Part shown: positions 51,065-60,949 of the stretch, one piece after another | How the letters are laid out: each line of letters starts with the position of its first letter | Numbering within the stretch: position 1 is the first letter of the stretch | Position numbers and translations under genes: made by a program | Assembly (NCBI RefSeq): GCF_013426205.1 | Contig: NC_089424.1 | Span: 2,976,001 to 3,040,000, forward strand | Source of the DNA: Metarhizium brunneum | Taxonomy: Eukaryota > Ascomycota > Sordariomycetes > Hypocreales > Clavicipitaceae | Direction: 5' to 3' | Length of the DNA stretch: 64,000 nucleotides | The notes under the pieces: generated by a model | Told to the model about the DNA's origin: nothing | Seen by the model: the letters and a program-made list of their open reading frames with translations, nothing else | Database searches by the model: none

Positions 51065-52730
51065 TCAATTCTCGACAGTCTCGCAAGAGCGCCCACAGTC
51101 CACCAAATCAGTCAACGCCACCGCCCAAGACGCCACGCTCGCGAAATAACCGTCTTGCAAGTCCCCAATATCTCCAAGGGCGAAGCTCTGATGGCGACCG
51201 ACTCGCTTCAACATGCGCATAGCCATCACTCTTTGACTCTCGTCCACACCCCACAACGACGCCATCTTCAGCTGCGGAACCATCATTACCGGCCCCAAAT
51301 TACTGGTAGGCGCCTTGTCCGTAACCCTTTCCACAAACTTGTAAGCCCGTATAATCTCCTGGGTGTGCACCAGCAGTCCATCGCCATCGGCTACGTCGTC
51401 TCGCGCCACGGCTAGTAAGCGGCAGGCAACTATACAAGCAGCGTGATACAGGGACAGCAAGGCCGCTTCTGGCATACTCGTGAAATGAGCCGGTGGGAAC
51501 CTATCATGCGCGGCACTTGGTCCCGTCGGTGACGAGGGCCAAGAAGCCGAAGGCCAACTGTCTTTACAGATGCCATTCATCTCTTGAGTCGTCGAGGGTG
51601 GCATAAACTGCTGTTCCCACTGCAACAGCTTGGCCACGGTTGCTTCGGCCAACGCTCTCAATTGCACTTTGGCCCTTGCCGCCAAGTCGTGCGTTTGCGT
51701 GACCCCATGGGCGGTGGCCAAACACGCCTGAACGTCAAATAAAATCGTAACTATTTGGTCAAACATGTTGGGGGGGTGAATCTCGAATGGGACGCACATC
51801 CATTCAGGCGAGGCAAACTCCGAGAGCTTGTTTTCGTGCATGGTGGCGATGAACTGCAGACAATGCCACAAGTTAGCCCGCATACCACACGGACACATGA
51901 TTTAGCCGAGGCAGCAGAGACGTACTGCTTGGAATCGTAGATGGCAAAATATCCTGTGCATGAAGCCCTCGCGACAGGCACGGGGCCCCGCGGCCTCTAG
52001 CAGAGTTGACGCGCCGTGAACATGTTTGAGCCAGGCACCCTCGGCAGTGTCCGCCCATGTCTCAAAGTGAATGAGCATGACGGCAGAGCATACATTGGAC
52101 TCGGTTGCTGCTGGCGCTGGGTGCGACAGCGCCGCCAGCAAGCCTGCTAGTGCTCTGGCATACCACTTGTACGCTTCCATCTGGATCGACTCATCGCGGG
52201 CCCATGTCGCGTAGCTCAGCATTGATGCTGAGCGGATGGATGTTTTGGCAAGTGAGTTTCCGGGGGATGATGCATATTGCGGCAGCCTTTCCAGCCAGTT
52301 GGCGTTGGGGGAGATGGGGAACCTCACGCCGCTGAATTGGCCGAATGATTCGACGAAATGGGAGACGAACAATTGGTCAAACGCCGTTGCTCTACACGAC
52401 CTCGGGTCGGAAACCAGGGGGATATGCACAAACGCATTTCTCGGTGTCACGGGGCCAAGGGCGGCGGACGCTGTGCGCGGGTGGTGCTCAGGGACCGCTC
52501 GGGACGATGACTCTCCCGATTGCACATGCACGAAAAACGCTCCCGTCCGGGGTCCGGGGCATCGGAGGCCCCTGGTGGTGCATTTCTCGCATTGCGGGAA
52601 TGCCTCATCGCACTATGGCAAGTCGCATTAGCAAGGCGACGGTCAGTGAGTGACATGCGGCCATGCTCGCCTTCACTTTGCGTCGGCGGCAGTTGGAACA
52701 TCCTCTGCTCCTACCGGCAACATTAACCAT
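51065..52730 (-). CDS. Zn2Cys6 binuclear-cluster transcription factor
   Basis: Fungal-specific DNA-binding regulator. Exons 52730..52671, 52612..51926 and 51853..51065 give 511 residues. The zinc cluster is split by the first intron: CSNCRRRKVK in exon 1 and CDEAFPQCEKCTTRGLRC in exon 2, together giving the six-Cys pattern near residues 11-38. The intron between them has a GC donor (AAG|GCGAGC) and TAG acceptor; the GT alternative would delete the conserved VK. The rest is the fungal regulatory domain with typical words AFDQLFVSHFVESFG, YARALAGLLAALSHP, WLKHVHGASTLLEAAGPRA, FEIHPPNMFDQIVTILFDV and LLSLYHAACIVACRLLA. Targets unknown; the neighbouring SDR, the FAD-monooxygenase remnant and the P450 11 kb away are candidates. 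Confidence 0.85.
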
Positions 52731-53395
52731 GTCGTCTTATGCGGGATCGAGCGTTGCAGGATTCATACAGCCCACGGCCGGGCTGAACGCCGACTGGCAG
52801 TCCTTTTGTGTCGTCAATGGGAGCATCCCGTTGGTGGAGGTGTTGAGCGTGAATGTCCAGCTGGTGCCTGGTCGACGGTCATGACGGCGTGTTTCGTCTT
52901 TCGTCCATAGTTTCCGAAGTTAATCCGGGCCATCTTGCAAAACCCAGGCCGTCATCGTGGACAAGCCGGGCTTTGCTTGGACGCTGGATGCCATCTCAAA
53001 GGACTTTGACAATATTCTGAAGTGGAAGTGTACTCCTGAACCCAGAACAGCGGGATTTGGCAAACTTGGCGCGATTGTCTGATCAATACCTCCACACAGG
53101 TTGGCTGTGCCCAGGGTTAAATGCAATGTCCGGTCGCGTTCACACGGTGACAGTCTAACAGACTCACAGTGTCCGGCCCAGGCCATGCACTCAAGTTTCG
53201 CTATGAGCCGGCACAACACAGCTGCATGAAAACGACGGCTGAAGTTTTTCTCAAAGTCATATTTCCTATAAAGCCATACATTATTCGGCCGATTATATGC
53301 CTCGCTCTGCGGAAACGACAACGAACTCGATCCAAGTTCAAAAGATGACATCTATGGGTCTTGAAGAGGCGGCTTTTCCCCGATTCGGTTAGCTT
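52731..53395. other. Intergenic, regulator promoter
   Basis: No supported gene in about 660 bp. Confidence 0.5.
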
Positions 53396-53730
53396 TGCGA
53401 TGAGACATCGCCCGAAGGCTCTCACTGCCTCGCTGCCTGTATACCGGACGACCTATTCCAGATCGTTGCCAACACCACTGCTATTCCACCAGACTACCTC
53501 AACTTCATGACCGAGAAATACCAAGAGCTTCCCAGTCTCCAAGATTTTAGCAGAGCGTCTGACGACGGCGTTGGCGCAGAGCACTCAGTTAGTCGCATGA
53601 CGTTGCGACAGGTTCTTCTCACAGGGTTGGAAGACGCCGTCCATCTTGATAAGAAGCTGACTCATTACCATACAAACCAAGACGCAACAGATACAGTCAC
53701 GGCCCCGACTTTCGCAAGCTGGCGCAAATG
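53396..53730 (+). pseudogene. FAD-dependent monooxygenase remnant
   Basis: An open stretch of about 110 codons that reads like the middle of a salicylate-hydroxylase-type flavoprotein monooxygenase. It begins PDDLFQIVANTTAIPPDYL, continues YQELPSLQDFSRASDD, then SVSRMTLRQVLLTGLEDAV and LDKKLTHYHTNQ, and ends DTVTAPTF. In intact enzymes this is followed by a GADG-containing FAD motif; here the frame loses similarity by about 53730. The N-terminal Rossmann GxGxxG part and the C-terminal half are absent. It is therefore a fragment, not an expressed enzyme. Confidence 0.55.
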
Positions 53731-54019
53731 CCAGATCCAACCACGGGGTTTCCCATCAATATCCGCGTCAATGTGTTCAAGAACGAAGCGATGTGAGACG
53801 TTTGCTGTGGGATATCATGTATGTCAAGTCGATTTTGGGACCCAGACCTTTGAATATATACAGCAGTGCCGGGAACAGCGTAGCCGCCACATATTGAGCA
53901 TTACAGCCAACCAATCTACCGTGTCGAGCCTTGGAAAAAAAAAATTACCGTCCTCCCAAAAAGTATCCATGCGCCGTATACCCTCACCCAAAAAAAAAAA
54001 AAAAAAAAAGGAAGAAAGC
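53731..54019. other. Intergenic with long poly-A run
   Basis: Contains an uninterrupted run of about 20 A at 53990-54009 beside the SDR 3' end; no gene. Confidence 0.5.
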
Positions 54020-54888
54020 CTACCATTGTAATATCCTTCCACCCATCTGCAAAAACTGGCCCACGTCATCGTCTCTCCTCCCTTGTACAATCTCGACGAT
54101 GCCGGCGGCGCTCGAGGTCGAACTCGCAGCGCCGGCAGGTGCTCTCACCCCCCTGTCCCCTTCGCCAGTCAAGTTGGTAATGACATGTCCCGGGCAGTAG
54201 GCCCATACCTTGGCCCCCCAAACCTTGTAGGTGGCATACATGCAGGCCGTGGCCATGTTGAGCGCGGCCTTGGACATGCGGTAGGCCTCGGAGGCGATGC
54301 CGTAGGCGGGATCGCGCGGGTCGAGACGGGCGTGGATGGAGCCCAGCGCCGACGAGACGTTGATGATGCGGGGGTCGGCCGACTTTTGCAGCAGCGGCAC
54401 CAGGGCCTCGGTGAAGACGAGGTGGGCGACCGAGTTGGTGTTCATGGTGTCGAGGATCTCGGAGCGGCGGTCGGGAAAGTTGCGCATGACGACGCCGGCG
54501 TTGTTGATGAGCACGTCGACGACGGCATACTCGGCGGCCAGCTTGTCCACGGCCAGGCCGATGCTCTGGTCGTCGGTGATGTCCACCTCGAGGAGGCTGA
54601 GGGAGCCCGCGTGAGGCTGGGCGTGCAGCTGCTGCAGCGCCCTCGTGCCTCGCTCGTAGTTGCGGCAGCCCATGATGACGTGGTTCTCGGGGGAGGCCAC
54701 GAGGGCGGCCGTCATGTCGTAGCCGATGCCAGAGTTGGCGCCTGGAGAGAGCTGCCGTCAGCGGCCCGCCGCGCCGGGATGGCGGGATTGGCTCTTGCTA
54801 GGAAATATGTCGAGTACATACCGGTGACGAGGATGACGCGCTGCGGCACGGTGCCGTTGGCCGCGCGGCTCGCTTTTGTCGTCGCCAT
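54020..54888 (-). CDS. Short-chain dehydrogenase/reductase (SDR)
   Basis: NAD(P)(H)-dependent oxidoreductase with Rossmann fold; substrate unknown. Exons 54888..54822 and 54741..54020 (80-bp intron, GTATGT...CAG) give 262 residues. The cofactor motif VILVTGANSGIGYDMT spans the intron near residue 22 (TGxxxGxG). DINVD-type strand residues appear as LLEVDITDDQS near 75, and VLINNAGVV near 100. The catalytic Ser lies in RIINVSSALGS near 150 and Tyr/Lys in SEAYRMSKAALNMA near 177, then CPGHVITNLTGEGD. This is a complete classical SDR. CR at the second strand end (VIMGCRNYERG) suggests NADP(H). The overlapping ORF on the other strand is a shadow. Confidence 0.9.
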
Positions 54889-55346
54889 GGCACGCGGCGA
54901 GATGCGAAGTGTCCGAGACGAGGTCGGCGGTTGTCTTGGAGGGAGACGGGAATCGACGTGCATCCGGAGAGATACACTCCACCTGCGGCGAGCCAGGACA
55001 TCTGGACGCTTGCAGACGGTGGCGTCGACCCCAATGCAGGCTTGATTTGGCGGACGAGATGAGTGTGGTGGGAGCGGCTTGCAAATTCCATGGCGGCGTC
55101 GGCAGGGTTGGTGGTCAACCGGTCCCATTTGCGTGTGATTAGAGTTTAGACTAAAACGCACCAACGGCCGAGCCAAGCCTCCAGGGTTGCTAACCCTGTG
55201 CGATGCCTGTCGTCTTCGGTACGTATCCTCATGGCAGCTTCATTTTGTCATCAACAAATTTGATGTATTCCATCGGACTCGTCTTGTTCCATCCGCGCTG
55301 CCGCCTCAACGCTCCTCCCATCTCTCATACATCGTCAATATGCTCA
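54889..55346. other. Intergenic, SDR promoter side
   Basis: No supported gene. Confidence 0.5.
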
Positions 55347-55700
55347 TCAGACTCCCACCGCGTCCTCGTCGGCGCAGCTCTTGAAGCCGATCTTGAAGCT
55401 CTGTGAAAACTGGAGAATATGGGCCAGTGCCACGGGCGGCGCGGCCTTGTCTCGTCCGGCGTGGAGGACGAGATTGGGCGTGCAGCTCTTCGTGAACCGA
55501 GTGATGTTGCAGTGGTAGAGCGTCTGTTTGCTGTCGTGGGCCGTGACATGGTAGTGGTACGAGAATGCCGGCCGATGCACATCGTACCGCGTCGCGGTGG
55601 AGGCCGTCGGCTGATCTGCAATTGCGCCCAATTTGTTTCGGCCGACGGGACCCGGTTTTCTGGATGCGATGGTCGGGTGAAGCGGGATGGTGTTTTGACC
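55347..55700 (-). pseudogene. Tubby-C-terminal-like domain fragment
   Basis: The end of an open frame reads ATRYDVHRPAFSYHYHVTA, then KQTLYHCNITRFTKSCTPNLVLHAGRD-type sequence, KAAPPVALAHILQFSQSFKIGF and DEDAVGV before a stop. The order RYDV...FSxHY...LHAGxDK...VAVAHFxxFSxxxKVG is what I recall from a large fungal family with a Tubby-like fold. In that family the protein continues well past this point; here it stops, although WESDEHIDDV in another frame looks like the expected continuation, suggesting a frameshift near 55350. The 5' part of the frame (to 55883) has no family resemblance and its start is unclear. Confidence 0.45.
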
Positions 55701-58064
55701 GGCAACACAATAGACTGGCGCCGGCTTCTTTATGTATGTACTATATCGTATCTGCGATGAATGTTGGTCGCGGCCCATCGCCAACACAACAGGCACGTCG
55801 TTTTGCGACATGGAATGGCTCAGCCACAGCCTTACAGGGATGTCTCTACCGTAATCTCCGTGTTCGCATTCGAAGCGTTGCACAGGGAATACATGTCCTA
55901 CGTGAATTGCGGCTGAGTCTTGGCCCCGGCAATGCTTTGCCTAAACCCGTCGACCAGCCTCACACGTGGCCATCCGAATCGGGGCTGAACTTGGCGTGAA
56001 TCCGTGATTAGCCAAGAAAAGGACCTGTCATGTCGGACGTCGCACGGCCAGGGGCTTAGCTCCCTAGAACCAACCAGTTGACCTTTGTGTGGCATCAAAT
56101 TGTTTGGGCCTTTGTTTAAGCCGTGTTCAGGCCATGTTCAGGCCATGTTCGATAGCCTCTTTGAGCCACCATCTGAGTTCACAGAATTGCCATGCTTGAG
56201 CTAATTGGGGCCAGATGAACCAGCACATCTGATGGTTAGTCGATCCACCACTCAGGTTTTGAGTGACTTTGACTTTCACAGACGCCGCAGTCAGCACTAC
56301 GACTGCTCTGAAGACGAAAACAATCAGCCCGCTGAAGCGCACAAATTCTGGAAAATACACTTGACGCCGCTCGCTTGGGCTTTGGTGCGTAAAACGAGAA
56401 GATGTATTGCGAATACCGGCGTGCCTGGACACATGCGCCGCGACGTGGATGCTAGAGATGCTAAAATGCACATGCAGTCTGTGGAAAAGTATACTTGCCC
56501 TAAACCTGCACAAGTATATCAACTAAACACTGCAATCCTATATTCAAGCTTATTTGAGAGTAGTGCAATGCGCAATAGCCCGGTGGCGCTCTAGCCAGGC
56601 ACTCTTTGCGCCTCGTTCGTTCACTGCCAAAATAGGCAGAACTCAAGTATACTACTAGCCTGCCATAGCAAAAGATGTGAAAAAGCTACGTATACATTTG
56701 CAAAGTACTCTTCAATAAAAGAAGCAAAACGGAAAAACCAAGTGGTACAGAGATACTGGTATGGACCTTTCATTCGTCGTGCTGCACAGACGGCCACTCA
56801 TCTAGCTGTCAAAAGGAAACACCACGGAAAAGAAAGCAGCGAATACAAGGCCAAGTCTTCCCATCTGCTTGAATATGTATTAGTAGGAGCAAGGCGGCGC
56901 TTACACTAAGGCGTAGTGAACTGACACCAAACACCAGACCCTACATGTACGAGCCTGTCCATGCGGCCAGCAACGCCACCTTGAACTCGACTGAACTCAA
57001 TAAATTCACTACATGCACTCAAAATCCATATTTTAGGACAGCTAATGAACAAGACTACGTAAAGTCAGAGGCCGTCTATATTACGAGATCCCACCCATTT
57101 GCCCAGTCTCCCGAAACCAGCATCCTACACAACACACACGACCGACCGAGTTCCCTTTTGCAGAATTGTTTGGCACCAAATCTACACGACATATATTTTT
57201 CTCTATCCCAAATCTTTGTTACTACACACGACATGGAGTTTGCTTGGAAGGTTGTCAGTAGCATCGGCAACGCTTTGCCCTCCAAAGAGCCCAGGTCTCC
57301 CAAAACTTCCCAGCCGGCCAACAGACGTCGATGCAAAAAATGCAGCCATGGCGCACACTGCTCAGACAGCTCGCAGGTTCCGTTGTGCTTGTGGCATCAG
57401 GGCTGCGATAACTCCGACGACGATGAAGGCAGCACAGTTAACGCAGGCTATCCTGGACCTCCTGATCCTGGCCATGAGCCGGCGTCATAGGAGGGTATAA
57501 TCAACGCCGCAGTCGTGGCAGGCGATTCGTCTTCAAAAGAATCAGTGCCACTGTTAAATAGAAGGATTCCTGCCAGATGTACGGCGTCTTGGGTGGTGCG
57601 ATGAGCGTCACAACGTGTTTCTCGAGGAATGGCAGCAACCCCCCCCCCCCACGGATACGAACATCTCCGTCTTCGACATTTCGGGACCAAGGATGGTCGG
57701 TCGGTTTGCGCGAACTTTTGCCTTTGATTGGAATGCTGTATTATGAGTTGATGATTTGGGAAATGGACGGTGCTGTGCGCCAATACGATGTATTGCAGGC
57801 CCTGACAGGACGGATACTTGAGTCGACACCCAAGCTTACGGGTGGCACACGATGGTCTTGGATGAAATATAATATTCACACACCGCAACGAATACGTCTT
57901 GGTTTAAAAATAGCATTCGCTCAGTGCAAATTATGTCATTTTGACTTTACTTGGCTTGCGCACGATTCGAGTAATCGGCCTGAGCGTTGCATAGCCACCA
58001 AAGATCTTTCTGGATATTGATTGACAAACGGGTGATTGAACGCTTCTCGAGCCGATAATGGTTC

Positions 58065-58310
58065 CTATGAAGCCTCGAGCAATCTATGGCCGGCGGCACA
58101 TAAAACACATACGCGAGAAATATATCGCAGCAGGCGGTTGAGCAAATCAACCACCTGGTCATTGACGTTTCCTTCATTTTCAGCAGTGAAAAGGCTCGAC
58201 CAGAGACATGGCGTCCTATATCCTAACTCGGTGATAATATCGTCGTCTAATTTTATTTCAAACTCGTTTACGAACTCGAAGAGCCTGTTGGCATCTAGTA
58301 CGGTGGTCCA
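58065..58310 (-). pseudogene. Coding-like fragment without start codon
   Basis: A run of 81 codons bounded by stops reads TVLDANRLFEFVNEFEIKL, then DDDIITELGYRTPCLWSSLF, NVNDQVVDLLNRLLRYISR and VCVLCAAGHRLLEAS. Composition and helix/Cys pattern look like real protein, with a CxxC...H tail. There is no ATG and no obvious splice partner. Unidentified; either an orphan exon or a gene remnant. Confidence 0.35.
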
Positions 58311-58498
58311 TCATATGGGTTATAGCGCTTATGTATGCAGTTCCTAATAGACGGACTCCTATTTATACCTCTCAAGGGGTCCGACTATTGAAAGCAGAGC
58401 ATATACGCCTGCCAGGACTGCTCCAAACGCGACGGCTGTCTCGAAACAGGCCGCATGGGACAAGGGTTAAAGGCTTGGAGTTACATGACTGAATTCAT

Positions 58499-58646
58499 CT
58501 AATAACAGTCTTTGGTATCAAAGGTCCTTGGCTTTCCTCAAGGCCTCGTTGACTAAAAGGGTCTTTAAATACAAGAAGTCGTTGAGGGACTTTGCCCTAG
58601 GCCCCGTGATCATATCCCCTGTGCAGCAAGCCATTTTCGTGTAACA
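58499..58646 (-). repeat. LTR-like dispersed repeat, copy C
   Basis: Reverse complement matches copy B almost throughout, including the words cgacttcttgta, ggccttgaggaaa, ccaaggaccttt and gactgttattagatgaatt. Confidence 0.75.
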
Positions 58647-58953
58647 GTCGGATACTCCAAAGTCCTGTGACTTGACATGAGATACGAAGCTACCATGAAA
58701 TTGTATTACGCATTCGACTAGGTAGCCCAAGTCACGAGGTAGCTGGACATGAAGAGTATTAATATCAGGGGCAAATTGAGAAAGAATATCTCCCGCAAGT
58801 GTTATATCGATCTAAGCTAAAGATGAACATAAAGTGGATAAGTTATCCAAAAGAACATAATTTACTCGTCTAGCAATAAGGCTGTCTCCTCCTATGCCCA
58901 AGCGTCCTATACACAACCGTCGCCCATAGGATCTTGACATGGTCTGGTGCAAA

Positions 58954-59247
58954 TTACTGCTCATCAGCTGTCAATTCGTTGACAACCTGCCATACGCCCC
59001 CGACGTCGGCATCCCACAGCGCACTGGCGACCTCGGCTGGGCACGCCGCCCGGATAGAGTTATAATGCGCTTCATAGCACTCCCTGTTGCTTGCGCGCGG
59101 TTGTTCCACGCAATCCTCCCATTGTTGAACAGCGCGGATGCATCCGAAGTGTTTTCCACCGGGCTGTCGGTCAGAACTGTCAACTTGAGCAGAGACAAGC
59201 GCTGCAAGCAACGGGACGAAGCACGCCAAGCGAAGGGTCGACATCAT
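58954..59247 (-). CDS. Small secreted protein, 97 residues
   Basis: Single exon. A signal peptide MMSTLRLACFVPLLAALVSAQ is followed by about 75 residues with four Cys (GCIRAVQQWEDCVEQ, NRECYEAHYNSIRAACP) in two helical CX9-11C-like pairs, and an acidic end VVNELTADEQ. No family is recognised. Size, signal sequence and paired Cys fit a fungal small secreted (effector-type) protein; function unknown. A second ATG at codon 2 makes the exact start ambiguous by one residue. It stands alone between repeat copies. Confidence 0.68.
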   Translation of the reverse strand: MMSTLRLACFVPLLAALVSAQVDSSDRQPGGKHFGCIRAVQQWEDCVEQPRASNRECYEAHYNSIRAACPAEVASALWDADVGGVWQVVNELTADEQ

Positions 59248-59312
59248 GATGTAGGGACTAGTTGACCTGGTAGAGCGTACTAGGTTTCGGTCCAGGTTAA
59301 GGTTAGGGCCAA

Positions 59313-59318
59313 TATATA
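59313..59318 (-). promoter_or_regulatory. TATA element before the small secreted protein gene
   Basis: TATATA about 66 bp upstream of the ATG at 59247, at a suitable distance for a start signal. Confidence 0.4.
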
Positions 59319-59939
59319 AATTTCGGCAAGGGCAGCTTCAACTTACAGAATAAGGTCTGACGAGCAAAAACACGTTACCGGCCAAAGACTTAATAAGAAG
59401 CTTTTTCGATCTCGCCTGTGTTGTGACTTATCAGGGCAGGTAGAAGGGAGGAAAAGCCCAGGCTATAAGTAGGTAGATGTGACAAGAGCTTAAAGAGGGC
59501 TTAGAGTACATATGTAACAGTAGAAGGAAGATGGCGTCTTACAGCCCTCTTAGTTTCCAGGTTACACTGGCATAATTAAAGGACCTTGTCAAGCAGGGTA
59601 GTATTAATGCTAATAAATGCTAACTAGTCAGATTCCCAGTATGTATAAAATACAACAACGCATAGCTGCGTTACAAGTAAGATAATTCTTTATGCCTTCA
59701 AGACGGCCTGACTAGTAAAGACTATTGATTTTACATACGAGGTCTCAAATTGCAGGACCCTGCTCCTAGTTGTTGTTCGGTCAAAGGCTGTGTGCCCGAC
59801 GCAATTGCTTCTGCTTCTACCACCAGACGGGAGTTGAACACGTGCGGTCAAGGTATCATTACATCCCGCCGGTGCCAATATGCCGCCCCGCAAATACTCG
59901 ACGGCGATTTACCCGCCAGCTCCGAGGACGCTGCTAGCC

Positions 59940-60250
59940 GGTAACTTTATAATTTAACTCGAATATAAAGATAGGAATTAGCGTACTAGGAGACAAGAGG
60001 TTCTTACTTGGAATGCTTGTAAGATAAACTAGAGTTTTATATAAAAAATTGTGATTATTTACAGGCTAATTTAGGTAATTAATGTAATAGCTATAGTGCT
60101 TATTTGACCCACGAAATTATAATATATTAATAATTTTGCTTTTATTAGTAAATAATACATGCAAGATGTAACGTAGTATTTTAGGGATATACCAAGTACT
60201 TTGGTCGTGTTTATAAGCTAGGGTAATCAACGACTTGGTTAACGCTTTGC
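59940..60250. repeat. A+T-rich, RIP-like tract
   Basis: Dense taa/tta/ata words with stops in all frames and few CpA/TpG words; resembles the tract at 42457-43060. Confidence 0.5.
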
Positions 60251-60798
60251 CCCTTCCGGTTAAGAGAGTACTAGTAATGTGGGTCTAATTTCGGCGGGAA
60301 CCGTAATAGAACGCATAATATTATCTGGTTAGCAACTGGTTAATGCAAGAGAGAAACGCAGGGGTGTGGTGAAACCATTGCCTTCATTTATCCTTGCCGT
60401 CACCATTCAGAGCGTAGTCATTCAGCCTATCCCGATACAATGTACCTGTGCCCAGCGTGGTCTCACAAGGGGTCTCTAGGGTCCAAAATTAAACAGGTGA
60501 GCGGCATTTAACCAACAAGTCTTTCTGGTCATGAATCATGATATCTTCCTGACATGACGGAGGGTATATGGTGTGACTCTGGCCAAGGATCTGCAGGAGT
60601 ACCTGCCTGGTGATTACGAGACTCGTATGATTTCGCTAATTGGCAAGTAAGCTGTCTTGGTGGGTGCGTTAGTCTATTCTACATTGTAGTCTGGGAAGCG
60701 CCCATTTTGAATTATTAGTCGCTGATGGTGACAAGGACAGGGCAACTGGACTTGGAACGTAGTGTTCTATTCAGATTCAATGTTATAATAACTGCATG

Positions 60799-60949
60799 TG
60801 ACTTTAAGGTATTTAAGGTCCTTGGTTTTCCACGAGGCGTTAAGGGACGGGAGGTCCCTATATATACAAGAGGTTGGTGAGGGCGAAGAGTCCTCGCTTA
60901 AGACCGACTTCGGGCCTCGTGATCTTTTGCCTCTGTTGTTGTGTAGCCT
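60799..60949 (-). repeat. LTR-like dispersed repeat, copy D
   Basis: Reverse complement runs ggctacacaacaac ... agatcacgaggcccg ... ctcttgtatatataggg ... ggaaaaccaaggaccttaaatacctta; closest to copy A, in opposite orientation. Confidence 0.7.

Larger units (their letters stand above)
55701..58953. other. Gene-poor 3.2 kb
   Basis: No intact gene. A frame at 56945-57490 of 181 codons ends in a Cys/His-rich stretch (RRRCKKCSHGAHC) but has no clear family and probably a spurious 5' half. A 12-C run lies near 57639. A coding-like fragment is at 58065-58310 and repeat copy C at 58499-58646. Confidence 0.5.

Noticed and set aside
53990..54009. Long A run as retrotransposon poly-A tail
   Set aside because: No upstream non-LTR element or target duplication could be recognised.
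54083..55045. 320-codon ORF on the plus strand
   Set aside because: Antisense shadow of the SDR gene; Gly/Val/Asp-rich repeat-like composition.
56945..57490. 181-codon ORF with Cys/His-rich C-terminus
   Set aside because: No recognisable family and an unconvincing N-terminal half; kept only as a note in the intergenic entry.
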